The notes below the pieces were generated by a model. It was given only the letters and a program-made list of their open reading frames with translations. It made no database searches and was not told the DNA's origin. A DNA stretch of 64,000 nucleotides, taken from the NCBI GenBank assembly GCA_027486795.1, contig JAIXOI010000023.1, positions 1 through 64,000 of the forward strand, read 5' to 3'. This document shows, one piece after another, positions 39,881-48,910 of this stretch; the stretch's first letter is position 1; every line of letters begins with the position of its first letter. Source of the DNA: Sphingobacteriales bacterium (GTDB taxonomy: Bacteria > Bacteroidota > Bacteroidia > Chitinophagales > CAIOSU01). The translations under genes were made by a program, and so were the position numbers.

Positions 39881-41437
39881 ATGAGAAAGCAACTACAACT
39901 GCGGATAACGCCGCAAGAAAATGCCCAAGACCACCTCTTGTTGGGTAAATGTGCCCAAGCCGCGGGAGTAGCGCCCAACCGCATAACGGGCATCCGCCGC
40001 ATTCGTGAATCCATCGACGCCCGTTCAAGGCAAGTAATGATACAGTTGATGGTTGAGGTGATAGTGGATGAAGCTTATACCCCAGAAAACTACACCACCC
40101 CCGAGATAATAGATGTGCGCAATGCCAAGCCTGTATTAATAGCTGGTGCAGGCCCTGCCGGACTGTTTGCGGCCATTAGATTGATAGAACTGGGCCTGAA
40201 GCCGGTAATACTAGAGCGAGGTAAAGACGTGCGTAACCGCCGTCGCGATTTGGCTGCTATCAATAAACTGGGCGAAGTAAACCCAGAAAGCAACTATTGC
40301 TATGGCGAAGGCGGTGCTGGTACTTATAGCGATGGCAAACTATACACCCGCAGCACCAAGCGCGGCGATGTGCAACGCATCTTGGATATTTTTACCCGTT
40401 TCGGTGCCGATATGGCCATCAATTACCAAGCGCACCCGCACATTGGTACCAACAAGCTACCGCAAATTATAAGTGCCATGCGGCAGTATATTGAAGATTG
40501 CGGCGGCGAAGTGCATTTTAATACCAAGCTCACCCAAATACTTTATAAAGATGGTCAGCTTACGGGCATAGCCTGCACCGATGGACAGAAACATCTGGCC
40601 AGTGCCTTGATTTTAGCTACTGGCCACAGTGCCCGCGACATTTTCGAAATGCTTCATGGCATGGGCCTTGAAGTGGAGGCCAAACCGTTTGCCCTAGGCG
40701 TGCGCATTGAGCACCCCCAAGAATTGATTGACAGTATTCAATATAAATGCGACATCCGTGGCGATTTGCTGCCAGCCGCTAGCTACAGTTTAGTACACCA
40801 AGCTATGGGCAGGGGAGTATTTTCGTTTTGCATGTGCCCTGGCGGTATTATAGCCCCAGCTAGCACCAGCCCTGGCGAAGTGGTGGTAAATGGTTGGTCG
40901 CCGAGCAAGCGCAACAACCCCTACGCCAACTCGGGTATGGTGGTGAGCGTAGGTAACGATGACTTTAAAGCATACGCGCGCTTTGGCCCCTTGGCAGGCA
41001 TGCACTACCAGGCCGAAGTGGAACAAAAAGCCTTTGCGGCAGGGGGCGGACAATTGAAAGCACCAGCCCAGCGTGTCACCGATTTTATAAGAAACAAGGT
41101 AAGCACTACCCTACCCAATTGCTCTTATTATCCTGGACTGACCTCTTATGACTTGCGTGAAGTATTGCCCAGCGAGGTACACCTGCGCTTGCGTGAGGGC
41201 TTGGAAGCTTTTGGGCAAAAAATGCGCGGCTATGTAACCGAAGAGGCAGTTTTAGTTGGAGTTGAGAGCCGCACAAGCACTCCGGTGCGCATACCCCGCA
41301 ACGTGACCTTGCAGCATCCGCAACTAAAAGGCCTATACCCTTGTGGCGAAGGGGCCGGCTATGCAGGCGGCATTATGTCGGCCGCTATGGATGGGGAACG
41401 GTGTGCAGAGGCCATTGCTTCTGTTATGAGCGCGTAA
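39881..41437 (+). CDS. FAD-dependent oxidoreductase (COG2509 type)
   Basis: 518 residues. After an N-terminal domain of about 85 residues that resembles an RNA- or ferredoxin-like module, the FAD motif VLIAGAGPAGLFAAIRL (about 88-104) and the family signature CYGEGGAGTYSDGKLYTR follow. The C-terminus has YPCGEGAGYAGGIMSAAMDG. The family is widely conserved with unknown reaction, sometimes called NAD-utilising dehydrogenases. Single gene. Confidence 0.9.
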   Translation: MRKQLQLRITPQENAQDHLLLGKCAQAAGVAPNRITGIRRIRESIDARSRQVMIQLMVEVIVDEAYTPENYTTPEIIDVRNAKPVLIAGAGPAGLFAAIRLIELGLKPVILERGKDVRNRRRDLAAINKLGEVNPESNYCYGEGGAGTYSDGKLYTRSTKRGDVQRILDIFTRFGADMAINYQAHPHIGTNKLPQIISAMRQYIEDCGGEVHFNTKLTQILYKDGQLTGIACTDGQKHLASALILATGHSARDIFEMLHGMGLEVEAKPFALGVRIEHPQELIDSIQYKCDIRGDLLPAASYSLVHQAMGRGVFSFCMCPGGIIAPASTSPGEVVVNGWSPSKRNNPYANSGMVVSVGNDDFKAYARFGPLAGMHYQAEVEQKAFAAGGGQLKAPAQRVTDFIRNKVSTTLPNCSYYPGLTSYDLREVLPSEVHLRLREGLEAFGQKMRGYVTEEAVLVGVESRTSTPVRIPRNVTLQHPQLKGLYPCGEGAGYAGGIMSAAMDGERCAEAIASVMSA

Positions 41438-41457
41438 TCCTATTAAAACACTAACTA

Positions 41458-41985
41458 TCACAGCGAAGCACCCGGGTTCTTAGAAAAATCAATTTGATTT
41501 ACCGCTCCATAAAAAATTTGAGTAATGGTGTCTTTGTAAGGATTACGGGAATTAATAACAACGGATACGTAAAGGTCATTCTCTGAGTCAATACTTTCAC
41601 GCATACTACCATCCATCTTTATTACTCCGTCCACAGCGTATTTTCTAAACCATGAATCAAACAATCTGGCCCTGAATGCACCACGGCCATCAGCAGAGTC
41701 ACATATATACCAAATAATGTTCTCCCTTTCGACAACCAGTTTATGAATGATATAAATAATAGTAGCTTGAAGTTTTATATCATTAGTCGCCAAATCGCCA
41801 GCAACCAAATAGAATTGAAATTCTAATACTTCTATATCCCCTAGGTTAAAATCACTCAAAAAAAGTTGATCTTTTGACGACTTGATTATAATCCCATATT
41901 CTGCACCTAACAAAGTCTGGAAGGTATATGAAAATGCTGGATTGGTTGTCTGTAAGGGATAAATATCCTCAGATGGGACGAACAA
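41458..41985 (-). CDS. hypothetical protein, possibly DUF6169-like; second gene of a small module
   Basis: 175 residues from a TTG at 41985; no in-frame ATG precedes the body of the protein. Cytoplasmic, mixed alpha/beta, with the motif YICDSADGRGAFRARLFDSW in the second half, which I associate, with low certainty, with DUF6169. Overlaps the 49-residue gene upstream by 17 bases, so they are translationally coupled. Its A+T-rich, rare-codon style differs from neighbours, hinting at acquisition. Could be the toxin or effector of a two-gene module, or a plain hypothetical protein. Confidence 0.65.
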   Translation of the reverse strand: MFVPSEDIYPLQTTNPAFSYTFQTLLGAEYGIIIKSSKDQLFLSDFNLGDIEVLEFQFYLVAGDLATNDIKLQATIIYIIHKLVVERENIIWYICDSADGRGAFRARLFDSWFRKYAVDGVIKMDGSMRESIDSENDLYVSVVINSRNPYKDTITQIFYGAVNQIDFSKNPGASL

Positions 41986-42118
41986 CGCGAGGGTCTTTTT
42001 CGTTGAAATCTTTAATCTTACCTCCTTTCTTAAAAAAATCTATCACCTGCTGCTTATCTTTAGCAGCTTTTATAATGCCTTCTTGCATTTTAGTGATATG
42101 TTTCTTTTCAGGCTTCAT
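41969..42118 (-). CDS. 49-residue basic protein, first gene of the small module
   Basis: 49 residues from the ATG at 42118, which lies 5 bases after a TATCTTTG promoter box; the open frame extends 39 bases upstream through the promoter. Lys-rich and helical (KHITKMQEGIIKAAKDKQQV) with a C-terminal DPRVVRPI. No known family recognised. The size and the coupling to the next gene are what one expects from an antitoxin or small regulator (inference). Confidence 0.6.
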   Translation of the reverse strand: MKPEKKHITKMQEGIIKAAKDKQQVIDFFKKGGKIKDFNEKDPRVVRPI

Positions 42119-42123
42119 TGACT

Positions 42124-42131
42124 CAAAGATA
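42124..42131 (-). promoter_or_regulatory. -7 box of the two-gene module
   Basis: Minus-strand TATCTTTG; only AGTCA separates it from the ATG at 42118. Confidence 0.6.
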
Positions 42132-42209
42132 CGTATTGTCGTTATTAACTGAAACAAGAATGCTAAAAATTAGTTTCAATAGTCTTGTAATCTTCACAAA
42201 AAAGGCCCT

Positions 42210-42722
42210 ATGAACCAACCTCAACCACCCAACATGTTTGTTGCCCGCATCAGTGGGCCGCTGGAGATGTTTTCTTTTATGGCATTGATCATTGGGGTTT
42301 TGTTCAAACTTCAGAGCTGGCCTTTTGCTGCCGAACTGCTTATTATAGGGCTATTAGGATTGTTGGTGGCATATTTGGTATTGTTGCCAATGAGGTTAAT
42401 GGGCTTAAAGGCTATATTGCCCGAGTCTGATTTTGCTTTTGCAATGGCCACAGGCCTTTGCTTAGGCGTGCTTATTGGCAGTTCTGCTTTGTTACTAGTA
42501 ATGGTTAGCCTTAGCTCAGCTTTTCCGGTCACTGTTTATATACTAAATGTACTACGAGGACTAGCCGCATTGGGCGTTAGCATGGCCTTTATCTGGGATA
42601 TAGTAAGAATACAACCACAACCGAACACTGCACAATACGCCATAGCCTTTTGGCTACGCAGACGCCTCAACATCATCATGATACTTGTGGTTATCAACGT
42701 AATTATTAGGTTTTTACTGTAG
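42210..42722 (+). CDS. GldL-like integral membrane protein
   Basis: 170 residues, four to five membrane helices and no soluble tail. Residues 30-47 (GVLFKLQSWPFAAELLIIG) match residues 31-49 of the window's GldL (58788-59519) nearly letter for letter, but the Glu that GldL carries in the second helix (E53) is Leu51 here. So it shares the GldL membrane hairpin without the residue believed to carry protons. Not in the T9SS operon. Its end overlaps the convergent lipoprotein gene by 9 bases. Function unknown. Confidence 0.8.
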   Translation: MNQPQPPNMFVARISGPLEMFSFMALIIGVLFKLQSWPFAAELLIIGLLGLLVAYLVLLPMRLMGLKAILPESDFAFAMATGLCLGVLIGSSALLLVMVSLSSAFPVTVYILNVLRGLAALGVSMAFIWDIVRIQPQPNTAQYAIAFWLRRRLNIIMILVVINVIIRFLL

Positions 42723-43406
42723 CAACGATTGCAACCCGAAATCGATGATGCTGTCATTATCGGTAAGCAAGTAAGATGCCCGATACATGAGCCTTGGTGT
42801 GCTGTCAATATCCGATTTGAACACGAAATAATAAGTACCAATAATGGTATCGCGGTAGCCCAAAGTATCAATTCCCATCTCAATTGGCGGACTTAGCGTG
42901 CCAGTCTCTACAAACACGTTTGCCAATAAACTATCAAATACGGCTGGGGTAAATTGCTGCTGCTGGCGGGTTTTAAGTTTTGCATAAAAAGCATCATAAT
43001 CGCCTTTATATAATAGTTCCAGGTCATCGCGACTGCGCTTTTCCATGTTCCAAATCTTGTTCAATAGGCCCATGCTTAGTACGCGGCTTAGGTTGCCCGT
43101 TTTGGTTTCTAGCACCACTTTTATCCAATCGTACTCCGTTCGTTCGTCGGGCGTAAGGTGCTGGTACATAATCAGGCCAATATTATTAGCCGCTATTTCC
43201 ATGGTATTGTCAAGCTCAAGCGGTATATCCGTATCGGTAAGAGTTATCCAAAAAAAATCACCGTCGGCGCTATGGTTTTTGCCATAGGTCATTTTCCCTT
43301 GATACAATTCATGAACCTCTTTAGTGCCAGCCATTTCGGTATCCGAAAACTCAGCACACGAAGATAGTGCCAATACCAAAGCCAATAACCAAACCAAACC
43401 TTTCAT
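42714..43406 (-). CDS. lipoprotein of unknown function
   Basis: 230 residues; lipobox LSSC (Cys17), acidic mature protein with a helical centre (DLELLYKGDYDAFYAKLKTRQ) and mixed strands. No recognised domain. It faces the periplasm or outer membrane. It lies downstream of the porin gene on the same strand, with a 53-base gap, and could be co-transcribed with it. Confidence 0.78.
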   Translation of the reverse strand: MKGLVWLLALVLALSSCAEFSDTEMAGTKEVHELYQGKMTYGKNHSADGDFFWITLTDTDIPLELDNTMEIAANNIGLIMYQHLTPDERTEYDWIKVVLETKTGNLSRVLSMGLLNKIWNMEKRSRDDLELLYKGDYDAFYAKLKTRQQQQFTPAVFDSLLANVFVETGTLSPPIEMGIDTLGYRDTIIGTYYFVFKSDIDSTPRLMYRASYLLTDNDSIIDFGLQSLLQ

Positions 43407-43459
43407 TGGTGCCTCAATTGATATGTAAGCAAGGTAAGTAAAACAAATGGTACGTGCGC

Positions 43460-44671
43460 TTAAATGCCCAACTCAATTTGGAAAACGGCGCCCCACGAGT
43501 TACTTTCATGCCTAAGACTGTACTGGTTATCTCGTACATCGTAAAAGGCACTAATCTGTAACTTAATACGGTGCTTACGCAGGTATTTAGTAGCCCCCAA
43601 TTCCAGCATCTCTTGGGTGGTAGCCACCGATGCTATTTTTTTATCCGGTTGGAGCCAAGAATAGCGAAAAGCCAATTCGTACATTTTAGGAAAAACGTAT
43701 GATACTTGGTGGTTAGTACCTTGGCCCACAAACACATACCTTACATCGCCTTCATCATTCATCGTAAACGGATTGGCGGCAGTGCGGCGTAAATATTCCG
43801 CAGCATAAGCCCAACCCTTGTATTTAAACATCACATCGGTAATTAGGGTACCCATCGAGCGCTTTGCATACAAAAACTGGCCCAACTGCCCACCGGTGCG
43901 CATAGCCTTATGGTTGAAACAATAGCCACCCGCTATACTCAATTTTGGCGTTGGTTCTCGCTCTAGGTCACCTTCGCTATAATCCCCATTTGCCAAAAAG
44001 TTACCCAATGGCAATATTTCTACCCGGCCGGTATAGGCTAGTCCATCATTTGTAAAATTGGCGCTGCGGCCCTCACCGGTAGTAATAGCACCCTTAAAGT
44101 TGTAATGAAATTTTCCACCAAAATCGCCATAATAATACACCTTTACACCAAAATCCCTATCAATAGTTAGGGCACTGTTCACAATAGAGCGCTCGGCAAA
44201 CTGCAACTGGCCCGATGAGTTCACCCGCTGCCTGTTGCCTGGCAGCTTATTTAAACCGAAACCAAAATGCAACTTTGGTGTCGGTCTGTAATAAATAATA
44301 GCATCGCGTACAATGTTGGCCACCCCGGAGTTTTCAAAGTCTTGGTCGCCACGGGTAAAAGAAAGTTGAATACTATAGTCAAGCTTTGGGGTAAGCAAAT
44401 AGCCATCGAAACGCAACCGAAGACGCCGAACGCGAGCCTCCCACCGATCGACCCCCAAGTCGGTAGCCGACTTGCTATAATACCCAAGCTTGTTTTGCAT
44501 CCTGAAACGAAAATTGATATAGAATGTGCTATCTTTTGACATGACTTGCAAGCCCTTGAAATTCTCAATCATGGCTTTTTCATCACTTTCAAGTGAGCTC
44601 TGCCCCTTAGCAGTGAATATGGCAGCGAACAATAAGCATGCAACCATTACAACTCTTCTCTTTGTTTTCAT
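43460..44671 (-). CDS. OprO/OprP-like outer-membrane porin
   Basis: 403 residues with a signal peptide (cut near AKGQ). The body has the alternating aromatic strands of a beta-barrel (for example RRLRLRFDGYLLTPKLDYSIQLSF), ends in a typical C-terminal outer-membrane strand (GAVFQIELGI), and carries the phosphate-selective porin pattern. It should form a channel for small anions; specificity cannot be read. A TATATTTG box upstream (44692-44699) gives a leader of about 15-20 bases. Confidence 0.87.
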   Translation of the reverse strand: MKTKRRVVMVACLLFAAIFTAKGQSSLESDEKAMIENFKGLQVMSKDSTFYINFRFRMQNKLGYYSKSATDLGVDRWEARVRRLRLRFDGYLLTPKLDYSIQLSFTRGDQDFENSGVANIVRDAIIYYRPTPKLHFGFGLNKLPGNRQRVNSSGQLQFAERSIVNSALTIDRDFGVKVYYYGDFGGKFHYNFKGAITTGEGRSANFTNDGLAYTGRVEILPLGNFLANGDYSEGDLEREPTPKLSIAGGYCFNHKAMRTGGQLGQFLYAKRSMGTLITDVMFKYKGWAYAAEYLRRTAANPFTMNDEGDVRYVFVGQGTNHQVSYVFPKMYELAFRYSWLQPDKKIASVATTQEMLELGATKYLRKHRIKLQISAFYDVRDNQYSLRHESNSWGAVFQIELGI

Positions 44672-44691
44672 TTCTTAATGTTAGCTTAATG

Positions 44692-44699
44692 CAAATATA
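44692..44699 (-). promoter_or_regulatory. promoter of the porin gene
   Basis: Minus-strand TATATTTG with TTTG 18 bases upstream, 20 bases before the ATG at 44671. Confidence 0.6.
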
Positions 44700-44829
44700 G
44701 GTAGGCGGTTTTTAAATCAAACAGCGCCACCAGTTATCCATACCGCCGTTGCGCCTTTATTAGCCTTTGGGTGCAGTTGGTTATGCTATTAATCCGTAAT
44801 TTTACACCCGTAATTTCATTGATATTGTT

Positions 44830-45837
44830 ATGATTCAGACAGATATATGCATCGTAGGTGCTGGGCCTGTAGGCTTGTTTGCCATTTTTGAGGCCGGACT
44901 GTTGAAAATGCGTTGCCACTTGGTAGATGCCCTGCCACAAATTGGCGGGCAGCTATCTGAAATCTACCCTAAAAAGCCCATTTACGATATACCGGGTTAT
45001 CCAACGGTATTAGCGCAAGAGTTGGTTGACAACCTAGTAAAGCAAGCCGAACCTTTTCAGCCTACCTATACTTTAGGTGAGCGTATTGAGACATACGAGC
45101 GCTTAGAAGACAACTCTTTCTTGATTAAAACCAATGAAGGCACCGAAATAAACGCAAAAATTATCTGTATAGCAGGTGGCTTAGGTTGTTTTGAGCCCCG
45201 CAAACCGGAAGTAGAAGGTATTGAGCGTTTCGAGAGCGGCAAAGGGATTGCCTATATGGTATTGAACCCTGAAGTATACCGTGGCAAACGGGTAATAATT
45301 GCAGGTGCTGGCGACTCGGCATTGGATTGGACCATCTTCTTATCAAATGTTGCTGCCGAAGTTACCTTGGTACACCGCAGTCAATCGTTCCGCGGAGCAC
45401 CCGATTCGGTAGAGAAAGTGATGAACCTTGCTGCCGAAGGCAAAATAAAATTACTGCTCGACTCAAACATCCAAGCCCTAAACGGCAGTGGCCACCTTGA
45501 AAGCGTGAGCTTTACCAACAAGGCCGACGAAGTAACCATGGTGCCAACCGACTATTTGATTCCGCTTTTTGGCCTGAGCCCTAAACTAGGCCCAATTGAG
45601 CATTGGGGATTAAACCTTGACAAAAACGCTATTGAAGTAAACGTGCACGACTATAGTACCAATGTGCCAGGTATATATGCCATTGGCGACATAAACACCT
45701 ACCCTGGCAAACTGAAACTGATTCTGTGCGGTTTTCACGAGGCAGCTTTGATGTGCCACGGTGCCTACAAATACCTGAACCCCGACAAAAAAGTTACCCT
45801 GAAATATACCACGGTAAATGGTGTCAACGGTTTTTAG
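44830..45837 (+). CDS. ferredoxin-NADP reductase type 2 (thioredoxin reductase-like)
   Basis: 335 residues. FAD motif IVGAGPVGLFAIFEAG (8-23), the GGQL motif after the first strand pair, NADPH motif IIAGAGDSALDW (about 155-166), and the C-terminal GIYAIGDINTYPGKLKLIL. No CxxC pair is seen between the domains, which separates it from thioredoxin reductase. It moves electrons between NADPH and ferredoxin or flavodoxin. Monocistronic; divergent from the porin gene. Confidence 0.93.
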   Translation: MIQTDICIVGAGPVGLFAIFEAGLLKMRCHLVDALPQIGGQLSEIYPKKPIYDIPGYPTVLAQELVDNLVKQAEPFQPTYTLGERIETYERLEDNSFLIKTNEGTEINAKIICIAGGLGCFEPRKPEVEGIERFESGKGIAYMVLNPEVYRGKRVIIAGAGDSALDWTIFLSNVAAEVTLVHRSQSFRGAPDSVEKVMNLAAEGKIKLLLDSNIQALNGSGHLESVSFTNKADEVTMVPTDYLIPLFGLSPKLGPIEHWGLNLDKNAIEVNVHDYSTNVPGIYAIGDINTYPGKLKLILCGFHEAALMCHGAYKYLNPDKKVTLKYTTVNGVNGF

Positions 45838-45957
45838 TTAAGGTTTCTACTAACCTTGTTAAACAAAACTTTCTGACGTTTGTCATTTGTTTTAAATGGG
45901 CAGCAGTGCACATTTGGGTTCAAATATTGGTAATTTCATGGTTCAACCAACTACCGC

Positions 45958-46932
45958 ATGTTCTCGTTAACGCAATTGGCCAATACGTACCAGCAATTTC
46001 ATGATACCTCAGGTATTAAGGGCGCACCTATTGAGTTATATGCACCCGTAAATTACATCATGAGCTTGGGTGGTAAGCGCGCTCGTCCGGTACTGTGCCT
46101 AGCTGCAAACGATATGTTCAATGGCGATATACAACAGGCATTGCCGTTGGCTTATGCTATTGAGTTGTTCCACAATTTTACCCTCGTGCACGACGACATA
46201 ATGGACCAAGCACCTTTGCGCCGTGGCCAGCATACCGTGCACAAGGAGTATGGCACAGCCCGTGCTATATTGAGTGGCGATGTGATGATGATACACGTTT
46301 ACGAGTACTTTAAGCACTTGCCTGATGCTGCTTATAGGCAGGTTATTAGCGTGTTTAACAAAGCTGCCATTGAAGTTTGCGAAGGCCAGCAAATGGATAT
46401 GAACTTTGAAGAGCGAACAACGGTGGGCTTGAACGAATACTTGCAAATGATATCGTACAAAACCGCTGTGCTATTAGGCGCCAGTTTGCAAATAGGTGCT
46501 ATAGCCGCAGGGGCAAGCCATACCGACCAACAATTGCTCTATAAAGTTGGCGTAGATACTGGCGTGGCTTTCCAGATACAAGATGACATACTGGATAGCT
46601 TTGGAGATGAAGCCTCGTTTGGTAAATCGATAGGCGGCGATATACGGCAAAATAAAAAGACGTACTTACTAATTAGAACACTTGAATTGGCCACAGGCGC
46701 CGACAAGGCTGAACTTGATCATTATTTAACTAATAGTGATATTGACCCCGAAGAAAAAGTAGCCGCAGTAAAACAGCTATACAGCAAGCTAAAAGTGGTT
46801 GATGCTGCCGAAGCAATGCGCCTTGAATATCATAAAGGAGCTTTAGATGCTTTGCACTCATTAAGCTTAAGTGCCGATAAAATGGAACCGATAGAAAACT
46901 ACATTAATAGCTTATTGCAGCGCCAAGTATAA
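45958..46932 (+). CDS. polyprenyl (farnesyl/geranylgeranyl) diphosphate synthase
   Basis: 324 residues, all-helical class I trans-prenyltransferase. The first Asp-rich motif is DDIMD (79-83) and the second DDILD (about 204-208), with GGKRARP (38-44) for IPP binding. It condenses isopentenyl diphosphate onto allylic primers, feeding quinones, carotenoids or undecaprenol. The residues before the first motif would set chain length, but a reading is not reliable here. Convergent with the following gene, 4 bases away. Confidence 0.93.
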   Translation: MFSLTQLANTYQQFHDTSGIKGAPIELYAPVNYIMSLGGKRARPVLCLAANDMFNGDIQQALPLAYAIELFHNFTLVHDDIMDQAPLRRGQHTVHKEYGTARAILSGDVMMIHVYEYFKHLPDAAYRQVISVFNKAAIEVCEGQQMDMNFEERTTVGLNEYLQMISYKTAVLLGASLQIGAIAAGASHTDQQLLYKVGVDTGVAFQIQDDILDSFGDEASFGKSIGGDIRQNKKTYLLIRTLELATGADKAELDHYLTNSDIDPEEKVAAVKQLYSKLKVVDAAEAMRLEYHKGALDALHSLSLSADKMEPIENYINSLLQRQV

Positions 46933-46936
46933 CCCA

Positions 46937-47329
46937 TTACAGAGGCATACCATCATCTGGCAAATCGCGGGCAAAGCGCACCAGCAGCAGTGTCTCCGAC
47001 GATTTATAGGCAAAAAAGATGAACATAATAGGCAGTATTACCCATTTCGTTGGGTCGAAGATGATGAAGTAAATAAAAATGAATACTAAGCTCAGTACAA
47101 ACTTCACTGCCAGTGTACCGAAAAATATATTGAGGAAAAACGGTTTCTTTATACTACGCGAGTTATAGTAGCCACTAAATATGGTTAAAGCCAAAAAGAA
47201 AGCCAAGCTAAACCAACTAATGATAAGGTAAGGAAAAAAGAACTTGAAAAAACCCAGCGCAAACAGCACTACAGCCATAGCAAACGTAAGCTTGAGCAAC
47301 GATTTTACAAAATGGCGAAACTTGGTCAT
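46937..47329 (-). CDS. four-helix membrane protein (AtpI-like)
   Basis: 130 residues with four membrane helices (about 12-28, 34-52, 64-88, 92-110). It is the gene that normally follows atpZ and precedes atpB in Bacteroidetes, where an AtpI-type protein sits; here nothing of F1Fo follows. ATGA overlap with atpZ-like upstream. Thought to help c-ring assembly or Mg2+ handling, if the AtpI assignment is right. Confidence 0.65.
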   Translation of the reverse strand: MTKFRHFVKSLLKLTFAMAVVLFALGFFKFFFPYLIISWFSLAFFLALTIFSGYYNSRSIKKPFFLNIFFGTLAVKFVLSLVFIFIYFIIFDPTKWVILPIMFIFFAYKSSETLLLVRFARDLPDDGMPL

Positions 47330-47568
47330 TTATCGCGGGTTACTTGCCTAATGAAAAGATACATAGCTATACCTGCAAACACTAACGAACAAAGTGCTGT
47401 AAAAATTGGAGTTCCGTTGCCGTTTAGCGGAAACTTCCTGTCCAACCAAGCACCCAGAAAATAACCAATGAGTATTGCCGCCAGCATTTGAAAGCCCGCT
47501 GCGCTATATTTGGCATAACTATCCAATAATGGCTTCTTTTTGAAGGGCTGGTTTTCCTTGTTTTTCAT
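47326..47568 (-). CDS. AtpZ/AtpI-family protein
   Basis: 80 residues: basic N-terminus, one or two helices (AGFQMLAAILIGYFLGAWLD, then FTALCSLVFAGIAMYLFI). The GYFLGAWLDRKF motif is typical for AtpZ. Its start lies 50 bases inside the bactofilin gene, an unusually long overlap, so translational coupling is likely. It should sit in the inner membrane near ATP synthase assembly. Confidence 0.85.
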   Translation of the reverse strand: MKNKENQPFKKKPLLDSYAKYSAAGFQMLAAILIGYFLGAWLDRKFPLNGNGTPIFTALCSLVFAGIAMYLFIRQVTRDK

Positions 47569-47947
47569 TTTTTAGCTCCCGAGAGCCCATTGTGCAGGTT
47601 CCATTGAACATGGCACCTTCTTCCATAACAAACTTTCCGGCTACAATGTCCCCATTAATTACGGCTGTTTTTTTCAAAATCAGCACATCATTTACCTTCA
47701 ATGTTCCATTTACATGGCCTTCAATATCGGCACTGGCGCACACTATATCACCATCAATTTTGCCAGTTTTGCCTATTGCTATTTTCGAGGTGCAGTTTAC
47801 GGTACCGGTAATTACACCATCCACCCTAATATCTCCCGACGATTGAATGTCGCCTTGAATAAAGGTTCCCTCCGAGAATTGATTTATAAGAAAAGCACCT
47901 TTGCCAGATTTGGCGGCACTATTTTCATCATTTTTAATCCCAAACAT
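47519..47947 (-). CDS. bactofilin (polymer-forming cytoskeletal protein)
   Basis: 142 residues from ATG 47947; the open frame continues upstream into the M23 gene but without a credible start. The centre is a right-handed beta-helix of G-x-I/V-x-G-D/T-V repeats (FIQGDIQSSGDIRVDGVITG and onward, about 30-115), with flexible ends. Bactofilins make membrane-associated filaments that position cell-wall enzymes; the neighbouring M23 peptidase fits that role. 11 bases from the upstream gene. Confidence 0.92.
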   Translation of the reverse strand: MFGIKNDENSAAKSGKGAFLINQFSEGTFIQGDIQSSGDIRVDGVITGTVNCTSKIAIGKTGKIDGDIVCASADIEGHVNGTLKVNDVLILKKTAVINGDIVAGKFVMEEGAMFNGTCTMGSRELKNEKQGKPALQKEAIIG

Positions 47948-47958
47948 ACCATCAACAT

Positions 47959-48843
47959 TTAGAACACAATATAACTTTCCGGATTTACCGGCACGCCATT
48001 GCGCCAAAGTTCGAAATGCAGGTGTGGTCCGGTAGTCTGCTCGCCACTATTTCCTATAATGGCAATGGCCTCACCCGTTTTAACAAATGTACCAACTTTT
48101 TTCAACAAAACCGAGTTGTGTTTGTATATGCTTACTAGGTCGTGCTCGTGCTGTATAGCTATCACGTAGCCCGTTTCTACCGTCCAGTCGGCCATTATTA
48201 CGGTGCCGTTCAGTATGGTTTTGATGCTTTCCTTTTCCTTAGCAACTATATCAGTACCATAGTGACTCTTTAATGGATCGAATGATGCCGACACGATGCC
48301 CAACAAAGGCGGAAACAATTTGAGATTACTAAGGCTCTCGGGCTTATCAACTTTATCGTCTGGCGAAAAAATGAGGGCATAGTCATCTTCCTTTTCCAGT
48401 TCTTCGCGAAGCAACCTATCGGCAGCAGGCAGTTCATCAAGCCTAATACTATCATATTTGGGTGCTTGAGTAACAAAACCACTGGTATCCAAATTGAGGG
48501 TATCGTTGCCAGCCAATACGTTCCGGGCGTTCAGTATCCACAGTTCCTGTTGGCGCACCATGTTTTGGAGCGAATCGGTTTCCAACCTTAACTTAATCAA
48601 ATTTCGGCGTACGCTCACATCGCCATAGCCAGGTATATATTGCTTAATTGGAGTAAAGGCAATTACCACAAAAATGAAAATGGTAAGCACAAAAAACACG
48701 CTACCCGCGATAATATAGACATTAAAGCGCGAAAGGCGCACTGATGCGCGCTCCTCAAATGTTTGATCGTTAAGTACCACCAACCGGTACTTATCCCTCA
48801 TTTTTCGGAAAAACCGACTTCCTTTTGCTTTATCTATGCTCAT
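47959..48843 (-). CDS. M23-family peptidoglycan peptidase
   Basis: 294 residues, single N-terminal membrane anchor (about 36-60), a helical, coiled-coil-prone region (about 75-160), and the LytM/M23 domain with zinc-site motifs HYGTD and GPHLHFELW plus the middle His in YKHNSV. It is the DD-endopeptidase type found with bactofilins, cutting peptide cross-links to shape the wall. First gene of the M23-bactofilin-atpZ-like operon. Confidence 0.92.
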   Translation of the reverse strand: MSIDKAKGSRFFRKMRDKYRLVVLNDQTFEERASVRLSRFNVYIIAGSVFFVLTIFIFVVIAFTPIKQYIPGYGDVSVRRNLIKLRLETDSLQNMVRQQELWILNARNVLAGNDTLNLDTSGFVTQAPKYDSIRLDELPAADRLLREELEKEDDYALIFSPDDKVDKPESLSNLKLFPPLLGIVSASFDPLKSHYGTDIVAKEKESIKTILNGTVIMADWTVETGYVIAIQHEHDLVSIYKHNSVLLKKVGTFVKTGEAIAIIGNSGEQTTGPHLHFELWRNGVPVNPESYIVF

Positions 48844-48910
48844 TTTATTGGTCAGGCATCAATCCAAATTGGGAAATTTAAAATAATTTTGCCAAAATAC
48901 AGTTATTGTA

